Below are positions 25,222-34,613 of a DNA stretch of 64,000 nt, piece by piece. Under the pieces are notes generated by a model that was not told where the DNA came from, searched no databases, and saw only the letters and a program-made list of their open reading frames with translations. Position 1 is the first letter of the stretch, and each line of letters starts with the position of its first letter. The position numbers and the translations under genes were made by a program. The DNA lies in the NCBI GenBank assembly GCA_019636795.1, contig JAHBWW010000002.1, positions 620,001 through 684,000 on the forward strand, in the 5' to 3' direction. Origin of the DNA: Phycisphaeraceae bacterium (GTDB lineage: Bacteria > Planctomycetota > Phycisphaerae > Phycisphaerales > UBA1924).

Positions 25222-26396
25222 CCGAGCGTAACCGGCATGACGACATACACAAACTCGGACCCAGACCTGAACAGACCCGGCTTGTTCGGCCCCTTCAGTT
25301 CAAGAATGACCTCCGGCTGCTCGATCACCTTCAACGCATCAACCAAAAACCCAGGATTGAACCCGATCTCGATGTCGGTCCCCTCGAAACTCGATACATC
25401 GACGGTCACACAAGCCTCCCCCACTTCAGGTGCTCGGCTTGAAAGTTCAACCTGACGATCGGCGTGCTTGAACGTCATCCGAACGCCTCGGGATTCCTCG
25501 TTCGTGAGCAATGCTGCACGCTTCACCGCCGAGGACAGCACGTCGCGGTCCAGCCCGATTTTGATGTCCAGATCCTTGGGAATGACATCCTCATACGGCG
25601 GGAAAGTCCCCTCAACCAGTTGCGTCGCCAAGACCGCCCGGCTCTGGTCGTCGAGTGGACCGAACGCGAACACAGCCTGGTTATCTGTAATCGCGACGTT
25701 GATCGGTTCTTCCGGATCTTCGGCGAGTTTGGAGAGCATCGACAAGGCTTTGGTTGGAATGATGCAACTCACGGGCCCATCAGAAGCAGCGTCGTCGACA
25801 AGGGTGCCGCGTGCCAGCGCGAGGCGTCGGCCGTCGGTCGCCACAAGTTCGAGCTTCTTGCCCGCCCGCTTGAAGAGCACACCATTGATCGCATATCTCG
25901 AATTTTCGCGGGCTGTCGCGAAAGTGGTTCGATTGATGAGGCTCACGAGCGAACCTGCTCGCTGGGCAAAGATCGTTTTGGCGGGTCGCTGTCCACCTGC
26001 GCCCTGAGCGATGGCCTGAAAATCGGGGATCGGGGGCGCTTCTGCGGGGTCGTACCCATGCAACTGAAAGTGAGCGTCTGTGCCGCGGATGTGGCAGAGT
26101 TCGCCCTTGGTCTCAATGGTGAGTGTCGGGTCGTTTTCTTCCGCCCGAATGATCGATAGCAACTTGTCGGCCATGACAAGCGCCGCCCCGGGTTTCTGGA
26201 CATCGACGCGCCCGAGGCGGATGACCAGCGACATTTCGGCATCGGTAGCCGCGAGAATCAGCTCACCGGCTCCGCCTTCGGACTCGGCAACGAGTTTGAC
26301 GCATTGCAACTGAGGCCGGCTCGTGCGTGAGGCCGCGACGCCCGAAATGAGCAGCATGGCGTCAAGGAGCGCGGGGCGATCACAGATAACCTTCAT
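25218..26396 (-). CDS. dnaN: DNA polymerase III sliding clamp (beta subunit)
   Basis: 392 residues with three repeated clamp domains. It starts MKVICDRPALLDAMLLISG. Marker segments are LILAATDAEMSLVIRL, ATARENSRYAINGVLF, LELVATDGRRLALARG, EGTFPPYEDVIP, ALLTNEESRGVRM, IGFNPGFLVDALKVI and the C-terminal FVYVVMPVTLG (the M-P-x-(R/T) hydrophobic-pocket ending). The clamp tethers polymerase III to DNA. It lies outside a dnaA-recF-gyrB cluster and directly upstream of bamA, overlapping it by four bases if GTG 25221 is used. I see no DnaA-box cluster in the 267-base spacer upstream, which it shares with the divergent transketolase gene. Confidence 0.96.
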   Translation of the reverse strand: MKVICDRPALLDAMLLISGVAASRTSRPQLQCVKLVAESEGGAGELILAATDAEMSLVIRLGRVDVQKPGAALVMADKLLSIIRAEENDPTLTIETKGELCHIRGTDAHFQLHGYDPAEAPPIPDFQAIAQGAGGQRPAKTIFAQRAGSLVSLINRTTFATARENSRYAINGVLFKRAGKKLELVATDGRRLALARGTLVDDAASDGPVSCIIPTKALSMLSKLAEDPEEPINVAITDNQAVFAFGPLDDQSRAVLATQLVEGTFPPYEDVIPKDLDIKIGLDRDVLSSAVKRAALLTNEESRGVRMTFKHADRQVELSSRAPEVGEACVTVDVSSFEGTDIEIGFNPGFLVDALKVIEQPEVILELKGPNKPGLFRSGSEFVYVVMPVTLG

Positions 26397-26663
26397 ATGG
26401 TGGATCCTCGTACGTTGAGTAGGACAGAGTGTACACCGACCTCACCGCCCGTGCGTCGGAACAAGGGGGTCAAGATCGCACTTGGGGCCGCTGATCAGGG
26501 CCGTTCATTGATCAATTGTGACGCAAGGGGTGGCAGATTGGGCTATGCTGTAGATCACCTGCACCCGCTTGCGGAGGGTGGGGTGTTCTCACGAAACAAC
26601 CACGCAGTCGGGGGCCAAGAGCGGCACACAAACCCCCATGCGTGAAGGAAAGGATGGACCGGC

Positions 26664-28634
26664 ATGTCATTTGAAGCGGCAGTTCACGCGCAAGCCATTG
26701 AAATCAATCGACTTTCGCTGGAAATGTGTGCCAGCAGCGGCAGCGGACATCCCACTTCGTCGATGAGCATCGGCCACCTCGTCACCGTCCTGATGTTCCA
26801 CGCCATGCGCTGGAGCCCGGATCATCCGGACTACCCAACCAGCGACCGGCTGGTGCTGAGCGAAGGCCATGCCGTTCCGGCGGTGTACGCCGCCGCTGCG
26901 ATTCTGGGCATGCAGGTCGGGCGCGACCCCGGCAGTCGTCGGAAACTCTCGGTCGCTGACCTGAGCGGCCTGCGATCTTGGGACAGCGTGCTCGATGGGC
27001 ATCCAAACCCGATGGAAGGGTTCCCGTTCTTCGACGCAGCGACGGGTTCGCTCGGCCAAGGCCTGAGCGTGGCAGCCGGGGTCGGGCTTGGGGCTCGACT
27101 CGATGAGAGCGACCGGCGCGTGTACTGCATCATCGGCGACGGCGAATCCCGCGAGGGACAGGTGGCTGAAGCCCTTGATTTCATCATCGACCACAAGCTC
27201 AACAACGTCCTGCCAATCTTCAACTGTAACGAATACGGCCAGGCAGGGCGGGTCTCGGCGCAACAATCGCATGAACGACTCGAAGGAAAACTGCGGGCCT
27301 GCGGGTTTGACGTCATCACGATTGACGGCCACAACCCGAAGCACATCCGCGATGCACTGGCCAAGTTCGCCACGGCTGCGCAATCCGACTCGGCCCCACC
27401 CATGGCCATAGTCGCCAAAACGGTCAAGGGTTGGGGCTCCCCGAGTGTTCAGGGCAACGGATGGCACGGGAAGCCGCCGACCGGCGACAGCCTGCGCAAG
27501 GCTTTGGCCGAACTCGATGAACGCCGCGTCGAGCTGACGAGTTCGCTCGCCCGGTCGGACGAGTTCACGATTCAGCCTCCCCAGGAAGCGCCCGTCAAAT
27601 CGACAGCCGGTGTCGATGTCCCGTCATTGACCAAAATGATGCGCTCAATGGACATGGATTCGATGATCAACGCGGGACGCATGGCCACGCGCCGGGCCTA
27701 TGGCGTGGCGCTTCGCGCCCTCGGCCAGACCAACCCGGATGTGGTGGTGCTCGATGCCGATGTCAGCAACTCGACCTACGCCGAGACTTTCGCCCGCGAT
27801 GCTGCCATGGCCGATCGGTTTATCGAGTGCAAGATCGCGGAACAGAACATGATGTCGGTTGGCGCGGGCCTCTCGGCAGCGGGCAAGATCCCGTTCTGTT
27901 CGACCTTTGCCAAGTTCGTCACGCGGGGGTATGACCAGATCGAGATGGCTATGAACAGCGGGGCCAACCTCAAGATCGTCGGGTCGCACAGCGGAATCAC
28001 GCTCGCATCCGATGGCCCGAGCCAGATGGCGCTGCCCGACGTGGCGTGGTTCAGGGCGCTGGCAACCGTGCAGGATCACCGGGGAAATCCGGGTTGTTAC
28101 GTGCTCCAGCCTTCGGACGCTTACAGCGCGTACGCCTTGACCGCCGTCATGGCCGACTATGAAGGCATGTGCTACATGCGCACGCTGCGGGCCGAAACCG
28201 AGTTCCTCTACAGCGACGACCACGTCTTCAACCTTGGCGGATTCGAGGTGCTCAGTGAAGGGCGCGATGTCGCGCTGCTCGCTTGCGGATACATGGTGCA
28301 CGAGGCAAACCGCGCGGTCGAGCTGCTCGACAAGGCCGGCATCAGCGCCACGCTTGTGGACATGTACTCCATTCCGTTCGACGACGAAAAACTGCTCGAT
28401 GTGATCTCGTCGAACAACGGCTACGCGATCTCGATCGAGGACAACTACGGCGCCTCCCTTGGATCCGCAGTGGCCGACGCACTGACCACATCGGGCGACG
28501 GGTTCAGCCTTGATCAGATGTTCGTCCGGCGGATCCCCAAGAGCGCCCGCACGCCGGCGGAGATGCTCCAGATGTGCTCGCTGACAGCTGAAGACATGGT
28601 CAAGAAGGTCATGAAACTGCTTCAGGTCGCATGA
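26664..28634 (+). CDS. tkt: Transketolase
   Basis: 656 residues. The N-terminal diphosphate domain has CASSGSGHPTSSMSIGHL, DRLVLSEGHAVPAVYA, GSLGQGLSVAAGVGLG and the thiamine-diphosphate signature GDGESREGQVAEALDF with NCNEYGQAG ~28 residues later. The pyrimidine domain has the catalytic-Glu segment IECKIAEQNMMSVGAGLSAAG and GSHSGITLASDGPSQMALPD. The C-terminal domain has VLLACGYMVHEA-type strands. It transfers two-carbon ketol units in the pentose phosphate pathway. Length is normal. GGAAAGG precedes ATG 26664. A strong hairpin terminator follows at 28678-28712. Confidence 0.93.
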   Translation: MSFEAAVHAQAIEINRLSLEMCASSGSGHPTSSMSIGHLVTVLMFHAMRWSPDHPDYPTSDRLVLSEGHAVPAVYAAAAILGMQVGRDPGSRRKLSVADLSGLRSWDSVLDGHPNPMEGFPFFDAATGSLGQGLSVAAGVGLGARLDESDRRVYCIIGDGESREGQVAEALDFIIDHKLNNVLPIFNCNEYGQAGRVSAQQSHERLEGKLRACGFDVITIDGHNPKHIRDALAKFATAAQSDSAPPMAIVAKTVKGWGSPSVQGNGWHGKPPTGDSLRKALAELDERRVELTSSLARSDEFTIQPPQEAPVKSTAGVDVPSLTKMMRSMDMDSMINAGRMATRRAYGVALRALGQTNPDVVVLDADVSNSTYAETFARDAAMADRFIECKIAEQNMMSVGAGLSAAGKIPFCSTFAKFVTRGYDQIEMAMNSGANLKIVGSHSGITLASDGPSQMALPDVAWFRALATVQDHRGNPGCYVLQPSDAYSAYALTAVMADYEGMCYMRTLRAETEFLYSDDHVFNLGGFEVLSEGRDVALLACGYMVHEANRAVELLDKAGISATLVDMYSIPFDDEKLLDVISSNNGYAISIEDNYGASLGSAVADALTTSGDGFSLDQMFVRRIPKSARTPAEMLQMCSLTAEDMVKKVMKLLQVA

Positions 28635-28677
28635 GTCGCTGGCAAGGGTCAACGATTCGCAAGGAACAAAGAACAAA

Positions 28678-28712
28678 GGCTCCGGGACATCTTCGCCCCG
28701 GAGCCTTTTTTT
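28678..28712 (+). terminator. Intrinsic terminator of the transketolase gene
   Basis: GGCTCCGGG pairs with CCCGGAGCC across a short loop, followed by seven T residues. It lies 43 bases after the transketolase stop. Confidence 0.9.
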
Positions 28713-28719
28713 CGCCATG

Positions 28720-28750
28720 AAAAAAGCCCCAACTTTTGAAGCCGGGGCTT
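28720..28750 (-). terminator. Intrinsic terminator of the sugar dehydrogenase gene
   Basis: Read on the minus strand, AAGCCCCGGC pairs with GTTGGGGCTT across a short A/T-rich loop and ends in a run of T. It lies 48 bases past the stop of the gene at 28799-30151 and back-to-back with the transketolase terminator. Confidence 0.85.
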
Positions 28751-28798
28751 GGAAGACTCAGTCTGTTGTCGCGTGGCGTTCTGGTGCCGCGTGTGCGA

Positions 28799-30151
28799 TT
28801 AACTCGCTGGGCAGGCTGTGGAGAAAACGGTCAGGAAGAACTGCACATCAAAGAAGTTCCACTCTCCGTCGCCGTTGAGGTCGGCGCGGGCAGTCTGTCC
28901 GCTGAACTCGGCCAGGAAGCCCGAGACGTCGAAGAAGTCGATATTGCCATCGCCATTCCAGTCGGCCACGGTCGCGCCAGCCGGAACGATCTTGAAGATT
29001 TCTCCACCGTTCTGATCGCAGATGTAGATCTCGCCGTTGGCATCTTCGCCAAAGGACGTGATGCTGGTGATGCTCAGGCCTCCGCCCGGCGCCAGTTCAG
29101 CGGTGCGGACCGCGAACTGGGTCCGTACGCCATTGACCATGCGGAACGACCAGATGATATTCGAGCAGTAATCTGCGAAGAAATACGTGCCATGGTTCTC
29201 AGGCATGCGGCAGCCGCGATAGACACGCCCGCCCGTGACTGAACACCCGGACCCGCGCCCATACACATGCACCGGGAAGACCATCGTCGCAGCAGGCTGA
29301 CACCCGGTGGTGTTGAACGCGTTATTTCCCTCGTAGCAGCGCCAGCCGTAGTTCTCGCCACCGACCGAGGTGCCGGGCTGATAGTTGATTTCTTCCCACG
29401 CATTCTGACCGACGTCGGCGAGATAGAGGTCGCCGTTGGCCCGGTCGAAGGCATTGCGCCACGGGTTGCGGACGCCGTACGCCCAGATGTCGTCATCGCC
29501 GGTGATACCGACGAACGGGTTGCTTGCAGGGATGCCATACTGCCCGCCCGGAGCGTTGTTGCCATCGACATCGATGCGCAGGATCTTGCCCAGAGGCTGA
29601 TTGGTGATGGTCTGAGCACGGTTGCCAGGATCGTTGGCCGAGCCGCCGTCGCCCATGGCGATGTAGAGATATCCGTCATTGGGGCCGAACTCCATCCACC
29701 CGCCGTTGTGGTTGGAGAACGGCTGATTGATGACCCGCAGAATGCGGGCCGAAAGAAGATTGGCAATGTTGGGATCGGCCGAAACGAGATACTCGGCGAT
29801 GGTGGTGTGCCCGGAGTTGTTGGTGTAGTTGACGTAGAACTTGCCGTTGTTCGCATAGTCGGGGTGGAATGCCATGCCGAGCAAGCCCTGCTCGGATGAC
29901 GTCGTTGTGCCCCCGCCGACAATGGGATCGATGTTCATGAATGGCGTGGCGAGCAGAGCGCCGTTCTCGATGATGCGGACGATGCCTTGCTTCTCAATGA
30001 CAAAGATGCGGGTGGTGTCGCCCGGAGCATGAAACACTCCGATGGGGCGGACGAGCCCGTCGGCAACCAGAACGGTCGTCAGAGGCGTGATGTCCGCCAA
30101 GGCTGGTGCTCCGACGATAGACAAAGACAGGGCGAGCGCTGCGATTCGCAT
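28799..30151 (-). CDS. Secreted PQQ-dependent-type sugar dehydrogenase with dockerin-like tail
   Basis: 450 residues. A signal peptide ([19 protein letters not shown]) precedes a six-bladed propeller of the glucose/sorbosone dehydrogenase family: [88 protein letters not shown]. From about residue 395 comes [20 protein letters not shown] and [20 protein letters not shown], two EF-hand-like calcium loops, ending ACPAS. Family members oxidise sugars with PQQ in the periplasm or outside. The tail matches six others here, but its leading Cys is replaced by Val and the end is not exactly Gly-Cys. GGGAGGGG precedes ATG 30151. Own terminator at 28720-28750. Confidence 0.88.
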   Translation of the reverse strand: MRIAALALSLSIVGAPALADITPLTTVLVADGLVRPIGVFHAPGDTTRIFVIEKQGIVRIIENGALLATPFMNIDPIVGGGTTTSSEQGLLGMAFHPDYANNGKFYVNYTNNSGHTTIAEYLVSADPNIANLLSARILRVINQPFSNHNGGWMEFGPNDGYLYIAMGDGGSANDPGNRAQTITNQPLGKILRIDVDGNNAPGGQYGIPASNPFVGITGDDDIWAYGVRNPWRNAFDRANGDLYLADVGQNAWEEINYQPGTSVGGENYGWRCYEGNNAFNTTGCQPAATMVFPVHVYGRGSGCSVTGGRVYRGCRMPENHGTYFFADYCSNIIWSFRMVNGVRTQFAVRTAELAPGGGLSITSITSFGEDANGEIYICDQNGGEIFKIVPAGATVADWNGDGNIDFFDVSGFLAEFSGQTARADLNGDGEWNFFDVQFFLTVFSTACPAS

Positions 30152-30304
30152 GGTGTTTCCCCTCCCAAGGAAATATGGTGTGCTTTCTCTTTGTTCGGCT
30201 GACGCCGACCCTCATCGAACAATAGCCAACTCATTCGCAGTTTCACAGCCGGAGGATCCGACTTCGTGCTTCCAAAGCGCCCAACTGACGCGCATTACCG
30301 GACT

Positions 30305-31642
30305 TCAATCGCATCCATCGCTGAACGACTGAAGGAAAATCTGGACATCGAAGAAATTCCACTCCCCGTCTTCATTGAGGTCGGCGGTGAGGTTTTGCAT
30401 CGAGAAATCCGACAGGAAAGCCTGTACATCGAAGAAGTTCACATCGCCGTCGCCGTTATAGTCAGCCGCGCACTCGACGACGGGGGTCGCCACAAAAACC
30501 CCGATCGTTCCATTATTGAAGAACGCCGCGAAGGCAATCTGCCCGGCGTCGTTGATGGCGATATTGCCATTCATGACCTGCTTGCCCGTGCCGCCGCCAA
30601 AGTCGAACCCGAAAGTCAGCGTTCCGATGTCGGTTTCGATCGGTTGGCCGTACTCGACGAGTTTGACGAGCCCGAGGCCGTCGCCCGCGTAGAGCGCGGT
30701 GCTCTGCGCATCGCTTGGTCGAAAGGCAACGAGCCCTTGCGAGTTGACAACCGGGGGAAAGTTCGCGAGTGAGCCATTGATGATGCCCATGTCGCCACCC
30801 TGCGCCACGGGGGTCAGGGTTCCGCCCTGATCCCAGCGCACGACTTCCCAGATCGAGTCGGCTGATCGCCTGCCTGTGAACGCTACGGTGCCGTTTTGTG
30901 CCAGAGCGGTGCTGTTGACGAACGAGTTGTATGTCGCTGCGGTGCTGGCGATGAGCGTTGGTGGGGAGCCGGGGTTCCATCGCATGACGGCTTGGCCGCC
31001 CGAAGCCGGAAGCACCTTGCCGACCATCTGCCTGGCGTCGTTGATCTGAGGCGAAAAGAGGAACGTGTACTGGCCGTCGAACGTGTTGGCGATCTGCGTT
31101 GCGTTGCGAACGCCGCCGATGAACTCCTCGATGAGATTCTTCTGGCCCGAGCCGAAACTGCCCCGGTACCCGATCGCGCCGTCACCCGCAATGGAAATCG
31201 CAGAGACGCCACTGATGCCTTCGGGACCGCCGAGCGGATAGGAATGGAGCAGCGTGCCGTTGGTGCTGCGCACTTCCGCACCGAGAGTTGGGTGCAGGAG
31301 GTACGACAGAGCGAGGCGGCCGTTGCGATTGCCAAGCCCGGAGGTGTACACCGGTTCGGAACTATTCACCTCGTGGACAAGCCCCCCGATCCCGTCCGAG
31401 CCGAAGAAAATGCCTTCGGTCGCAACACCAGAAGCAAGGAAAACCCGAATGGCCACCGAGCCGTCGTCGTCCAAAGCGACCGACTGGCTCGAGAGCGAAC
31501 TGTTCGGTGGCAGGTTGAACGGGGGGATGTTCGGATTGAGACTCGATCGGCACTGGAGTTCAAATGTCCACTGTGTCGCGGGCTGTGCGCACGCCGAAAT
31601 CGTCGCAATTGAAGTCGAGATCACCCCGAGACATATCTTCAT
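30305..31642 (-). CDS. Secreted beta-propeller-like protein with GC-type dockerin tail
   Basis: About 445 residues from ATG 31642 (GAGGGG seven bases upstream). After a signal peptide, repeated segments of the form VALDDDGSVAIRVFLASG, AISIAGDGAIGYRGSFGSG, ALAQNGTVAFTGRRSADS, VVNSQGLVAFRPS and IAINDAGQIAFAAFF recur about every 50-60 residues. This suggests a beta-propeller-like repeat fold seen in many planctomycete exported proteins. The tail has ADYNGDGDVNFFDVQAFLSD and [20 protein letters not shown], preceded by Cys and ending DGCD. No catalytic motif was recognised. Probably an extracellular or cell-surface protein of unknown role. Confidence 0.8.
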   Translation of the reverse strand: MKICLGVISTSIATISACAQPATQWTFELQCRSSLNPNIPPFNLPPNSSLSSQSVALDDDGSVAIRVFLASGVATEGIFFGSDGIGGLVHEVNSSEPVYTSGLGNRNGRLALSYLLHPTLGAEVRSTNGTLLHSYPLGGPEGISGVSAISIAGDGAIGYRGSFGSGQKNLIEEFIGGVRNATQIANTFDGQYTFLFSPQINDARQMVGKVLPASGGQAVMRWNPGSPPTLIASTAATYNSFVNSTALAQNGTVAFTGRRSADSIWEVVRWDQGGTLTPVAQGGDMGIINGSLANFPPVVNSQGLVAFRPSDAQSTALYAGDGLGLVKLVEYGQPIETDIGTLTFGFDFGGGTGKQVMNGNIAINDAGQIAFAAFFNNGTIGVFVATPVVECAADYNGDGDVNFFDVQAFLSDFSMQNLTADLNEDGEWNFFDVQIFLQSFSDGCD

Positions 31643-31732
31643 CCAAAGACCCCTCATGTGTTGAGCATCCACCATACCAGAGCATGGGCTTTGAACCAAG
31701 AACCAATCTTCGAATACGAACAAAAGCGAGGA

Positions 31733-31763
31733 TAAAAAAGCCCCGCTTCCGAAGAAGCGGGGC
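31733..31763 (-). terminator. Intrinsic terminator downstream of the 31795-33168 gene
   Basis: On the minus strand GCCCCGCTTC pairs with GAAGCGGGGC across a short loop, followed by six T residues. It lies 31 bases past the stop codon of the secreted Cys/His-rich protein gene. Confidence 0.9.
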
Positions 31764-31794
31764 GTGAGGAATATCTACCTGATTCGATGCTCGA

Positions 31795-33168
31795 TTACGG
31801 GCAGCCGTCGCTGAACGCCTGCAGGAAGATCGCTGCGTCGAAGAAGTCGATGTTGCCATCGCCGTTCAGATCGGCGGCGGGGTTGTTGGCCGAGAAGTCG
31901 CCGAGGAACAACTGGGCGTCGAAGAAGTCGACGTTGCCATCACCGTTCCAGTCGGCAAGGCACGGCACCTTGACATCGCCCGGAACAAGCGTGGGGATGG
32001 AGATCGATGTGCCACCAGGACCCGGCTTGAAGAGGTTGAGGGTCATGTTGCCAGCGACCGGTGCGCCGTCAGACACGAACTGGAAGGTGTACAACGTGCC
32101 CCAGCGGAGTGCGTTGCCGTTGGGGTTGTTGGTCCACGGGACCGGGTTGCCCCAGGAGACCGACGAACCGCTGTTGGTGTACGCCCACGGCGTGTTGTCG
32201 TAAGGCTCGCCGGAGTGATAATGCGGTGCGCGGAAGTAGTTATCGCTGGCGGAAGCACCATTGCCCAGCGGGATGACCACCGATGCGCCTGAGCGATCGG
32301 AGTCGAGGTTCTGGATGGCATAGGTGTAGGTCCAGGTGCCGTCGCCGTTGTCTTTGACCTTGCGACCGACGTGATAACGACCATCGCTGGGAGCGAAATG
32401 AGTGGTGATGTCCACGTCGGGATCGGGAACGCCGATGCCCAGGCCGTTGTCCTTCCACGCCCAGATGGCGGCCTTCTGGCGCTGGGTTGTGCCCTGAGCG
32501 GTGAGTGTGAAGTCTGCATTGACGCGGAAGCGGCGATACGAAGCGTTGTTGCCGCCGTTGCCCGCCTGAGCATCATCGGGGGTCACATAGTGGCCTTCAA
32601 AGAAGTACAGCGCGCCTGGGTAGTTTGCGGCAGTGAGGTCCACTTCGGGCACCTGACAGCGCTTGAAGATCGCGTTGCCGGTCGAGCCCTGTGGGTTGGC
32701 CCATGGATAGTTGAAGACACCGGTATAGGCATTGACCTGGAAGCGTGGCCCGAGGCCGCCCTGGCTGCCGTTGAGCGAAGCGCCGTAGGGGTCAGAGCAG
32801 TTCACGCCGAGGAGGCTGCCGGTGCCGGGATTCTGGCACGAGCCGCAAAGGTTCTGTGTCAGAGCGGTGAACCCGTGCTTGAGCCACGAAATGCCGATGT
32901 TGTCGATGCGGCCGTTCCAGACGCGATACATGTTCTGGCCAATGACCGGGTGATTCGGGTTGTTGGCCTGCCACAACAGCGGGGTCGTGCCGATGTTGCA
33001 GGACGTCGTCCCTACGGCGTACGACCTCATGCCTCCGACCGCCCCGTAGTGCACAGCACTCGGCAGGTCGCCGACGATCACGTCCGGGTTAGCCACCGAG
33101 GTCCCTGCGAGTGCAGCGAGAGCAACCAATCCGGCCGACACGCGGCCACCGTTGAGCGTTTTCTTCAT
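31795..33168 (-). CDS. Secreted Cys/His-rich protein with GC-type dockerin tail (paralogue A)
   Basis: About 457 residues from ATG 33168. A signal peptide (AGLVALAALAGTSVAN) is followed by DVIVGDL and a conserved block: TTSCNIGTTPLLW, NHPVIGQNMYRVWNGR, IGISWLKHGFTALTQNLCGSC, VNCSDPYGASLNG, then GLGPRFQVNAYTGVF and IFKRCQVPEVDL. A C-terminal beta region contains DNGDGTWTYTYAIQNLD, HYHSGEPYD and NALRWGTLYTFQFVSD. The tail has [20 protein letters not shown] and [20 protein letters not shown], preceded by Cys and ending DGCP. The same architecture recurs in the protein at 37696-39000. The clustered Cys and His could hold a metal; I do not know the function. Own terminator at 31733-31763. Confidence 0.8.
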   Translation of the reverse strand: MKKTLNGGRVSAGLVALAALAGTSVANPDVIVGDLPSAVHYGAVGGMRSYAVGTTSCNIGTTPLLWQANNPNHPVIGQNMYRVWNGRIDNIGISWLKHGFTALTQNLCGSCQNPGTGSLLGVNCSDPYGASLNGSQGGLGPRFQVNAYTGVFNYPWANPQGSTGNAIFKRCQVPEVDLTAANYPGALYFFEGHYVTPDDAQAGNGGNNASYRRFRVNADFTLTAQGTTQRQKAAIWAWKDNGLGIGVPDPDVDITTHFAPSDGRYHVGRKVKDNGDGTWTYTYAIQNLDSDRSGASVVIPLGNGASASDNYFRAPHYHSGEPYDNTPWAYTNSGSSVSWGNPVPWTNNPNGNALRWGTLYTFQFVSDGAPVAGNMTLNLFKPGPGGTSISIPTLVPGDVKVPCLADWNGDGNVDFFDAQLFLGDFSANNPAADLNGDGNIDFFDAAIFLQAFSDGCP

Positions 33169-33379
33169 TTTGACATTCTCCCTTGCAGCGATGCCTGTTC
33201 CAAAGCATCGCCTATCCATAAAAGGCCCAATCGCCAGCCTCTCCGCGAGACGGACGCAAGGATCAGTGTAACGGCTTTTCCTGGGCAGTCCAACTCAAAA
33301 ATCGACAACTTCTTGTTGAATTCGTACCTGCAAGTGCAGAAAGATCTTTGAGTTATCGGTCGTCAACGCCCGATAAGAT

Positions 33380-34486
33380 TCAGCACCCTCCCGAAAACAG
33401 GGATAAGTACTGGAGGACGTCGAAGAAGTCGAAACTTCCATCGCCCGTCAAATCTGCTGCAGGCGCGCCGACTGCATAGGCGCCGAGAAACCCCTGGACG
33501 TCAAAAAAGTCGAGCACCCCGTCCCCATTCCAGTCGGCCGGACAGACGCATTGGTCTGGCAGCCCATCGCCGTTCTGGTCGGTCACGGTGTCGCCGCCGG
33601 CGCGAGCCAGGGCCATGATGAGTTCAAGATCGAGTGCGTTGATAGTCCCATCCTGATTGGCGTCGGTCGGTTGATTGGCCCACGCGCACGCATCGTCGAG
33701 ATTGACAACGCCATCGCCCGTGAGATCAAGATACGCTGGCGGCATGGCGGGCACCCAATGGCTCACACCCAGAGACGCGCTTGATTGCGCCGTGAACACG
33801 AACCCGCCCGCAGGAACAAACGATCCGGTGCTGGTCGTGCGCAACTCGTATCGGCCCGGAGCAAGCAGCCTCTGGGTCGAGGCCATCGTTGCGCTGGTTG
33901 TCCCGCTCCATGTTTCGTGAATCAACGCGCCCTGATTGGTCAGTGGATCGACCGGTCCGACGAGTTCTGTGTCAAGGTAGGTCTGCGCCTGCTGGAGTGC
34001 CTGGTTGGCTGTTGAGTTCCAGACGATGTCGGCGGTTACCCATTCATGCAAAACAACGCTCCCAGTCACTTGCGTGCTCATCTGGCCGATCGCGAAGCCC
34101 ACCTGTCCGATCTGGCTGGAAAGATTTGCCCTGATGCGGCACAGGATCACTACGGATATCGAGTTGCTGTTGATGATGCGCGATTGAGCATTGATATCGC
34201 GCCCGAGTGTGGTGTGCGGGCATCCGCCGTTGAACTCGGTCAACATCTGACTGATCGACAATGCCTGTGAGCCGTTCCAATTGCCTGGCCACGGCACAGA
34301 GCAGATCGGAACGCCAAGGTCGGTGTCGATCGTCTGAGCGGTCTGATTGGTCTCGATGACGTAGCTGACGGCTGGGTCACTGAAGACTTGTGCGACGCTT
34401 GGCGAGATGACACCCACGAGGATGGTCGCGGCCGAAATACAATGCGGCACACAAAGATTGAAACCTGAATGCGACCGACTTCTCAT
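33380..34486 (-). CDS. Secreted protein with two dockerin-like segments
   Basis: About 368 residues from ATG 34486 (GGAGG six bases upstream). After the signal peptide come ~210 residues of beta-rich sequence (FSDPAVSYVIETNQTAQTID, GQVGFAIGQMSTQVTGSVVL, APGRYELRTTSTGSFVPAGG). Then there is a first calcium-loop pair, LDLTGDGVVNLDDACAWANQ and DANQDGTINALDLELIMALA, which resembles an ordinary type I dockerin, and a bridging DQNGDGLPDQCVC. Last is the GC-type pair ADWNGDGVLDFFDVQGFLGA and ADLTGDGSFDFFDVLQYLSL, ending SGGC. The repeated F-T-A and S-V-V strands suggest a jelly-roll-like fold. No enzymatic motif seen. Probably exported and cell-surface associated. Confidence 0.78.
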   Translation of the reverse strand: MRSRSHSGFNLCVPHCISAATILVGVISPSVAQVFSDPAVSYVIETNQTAQTIDTDLGVPICSVPWPGNWNGSQALSISQMLTEFNGGCPHTTLGRDINAQSRIINSNSISVVILCRIRANLSSQIGQVGFAIGQMSTQVTGSVVLHEWVTADIVWNSTANQALQQAQTYLDTELVGPVDPLTNQGALIHETWSGTTSATMASTQRLLAPGRYELRTTSTGSFVPAGGFVFTAQSSASLGVSHWVPAMPPAYLDLTGDGVVNLDDACAWANQPTDANQDGTINALDLELIMALARAGGDTVTDQNGDGLPDQCVCPADWNGDGVLDFFDVQGFLGAYAVGAPAADLTGDGSFDFFDVLQYLSLFSGGC

Positions 34487-34613
34487 GATGAACCTCCGGC
34501 CGAGCACAAGACGCCTGGAACCAGATGCATCCGTGCGGGAAGATTGTGACTCGACCAAGCCATCGCGTCAAGTCGAGCCGTTTGAGCTCTCAAGCCACGA
34601 ACGAACTGGAGCG

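Noticed and set aside
26397-26663. Possible replication origin next to dnaN
   Set aside because: I found no cluster of DnaA boxes (TTATNCACA-like) and no AT-rich unwinding stretch; dnaA and gyrB are absent from the window.
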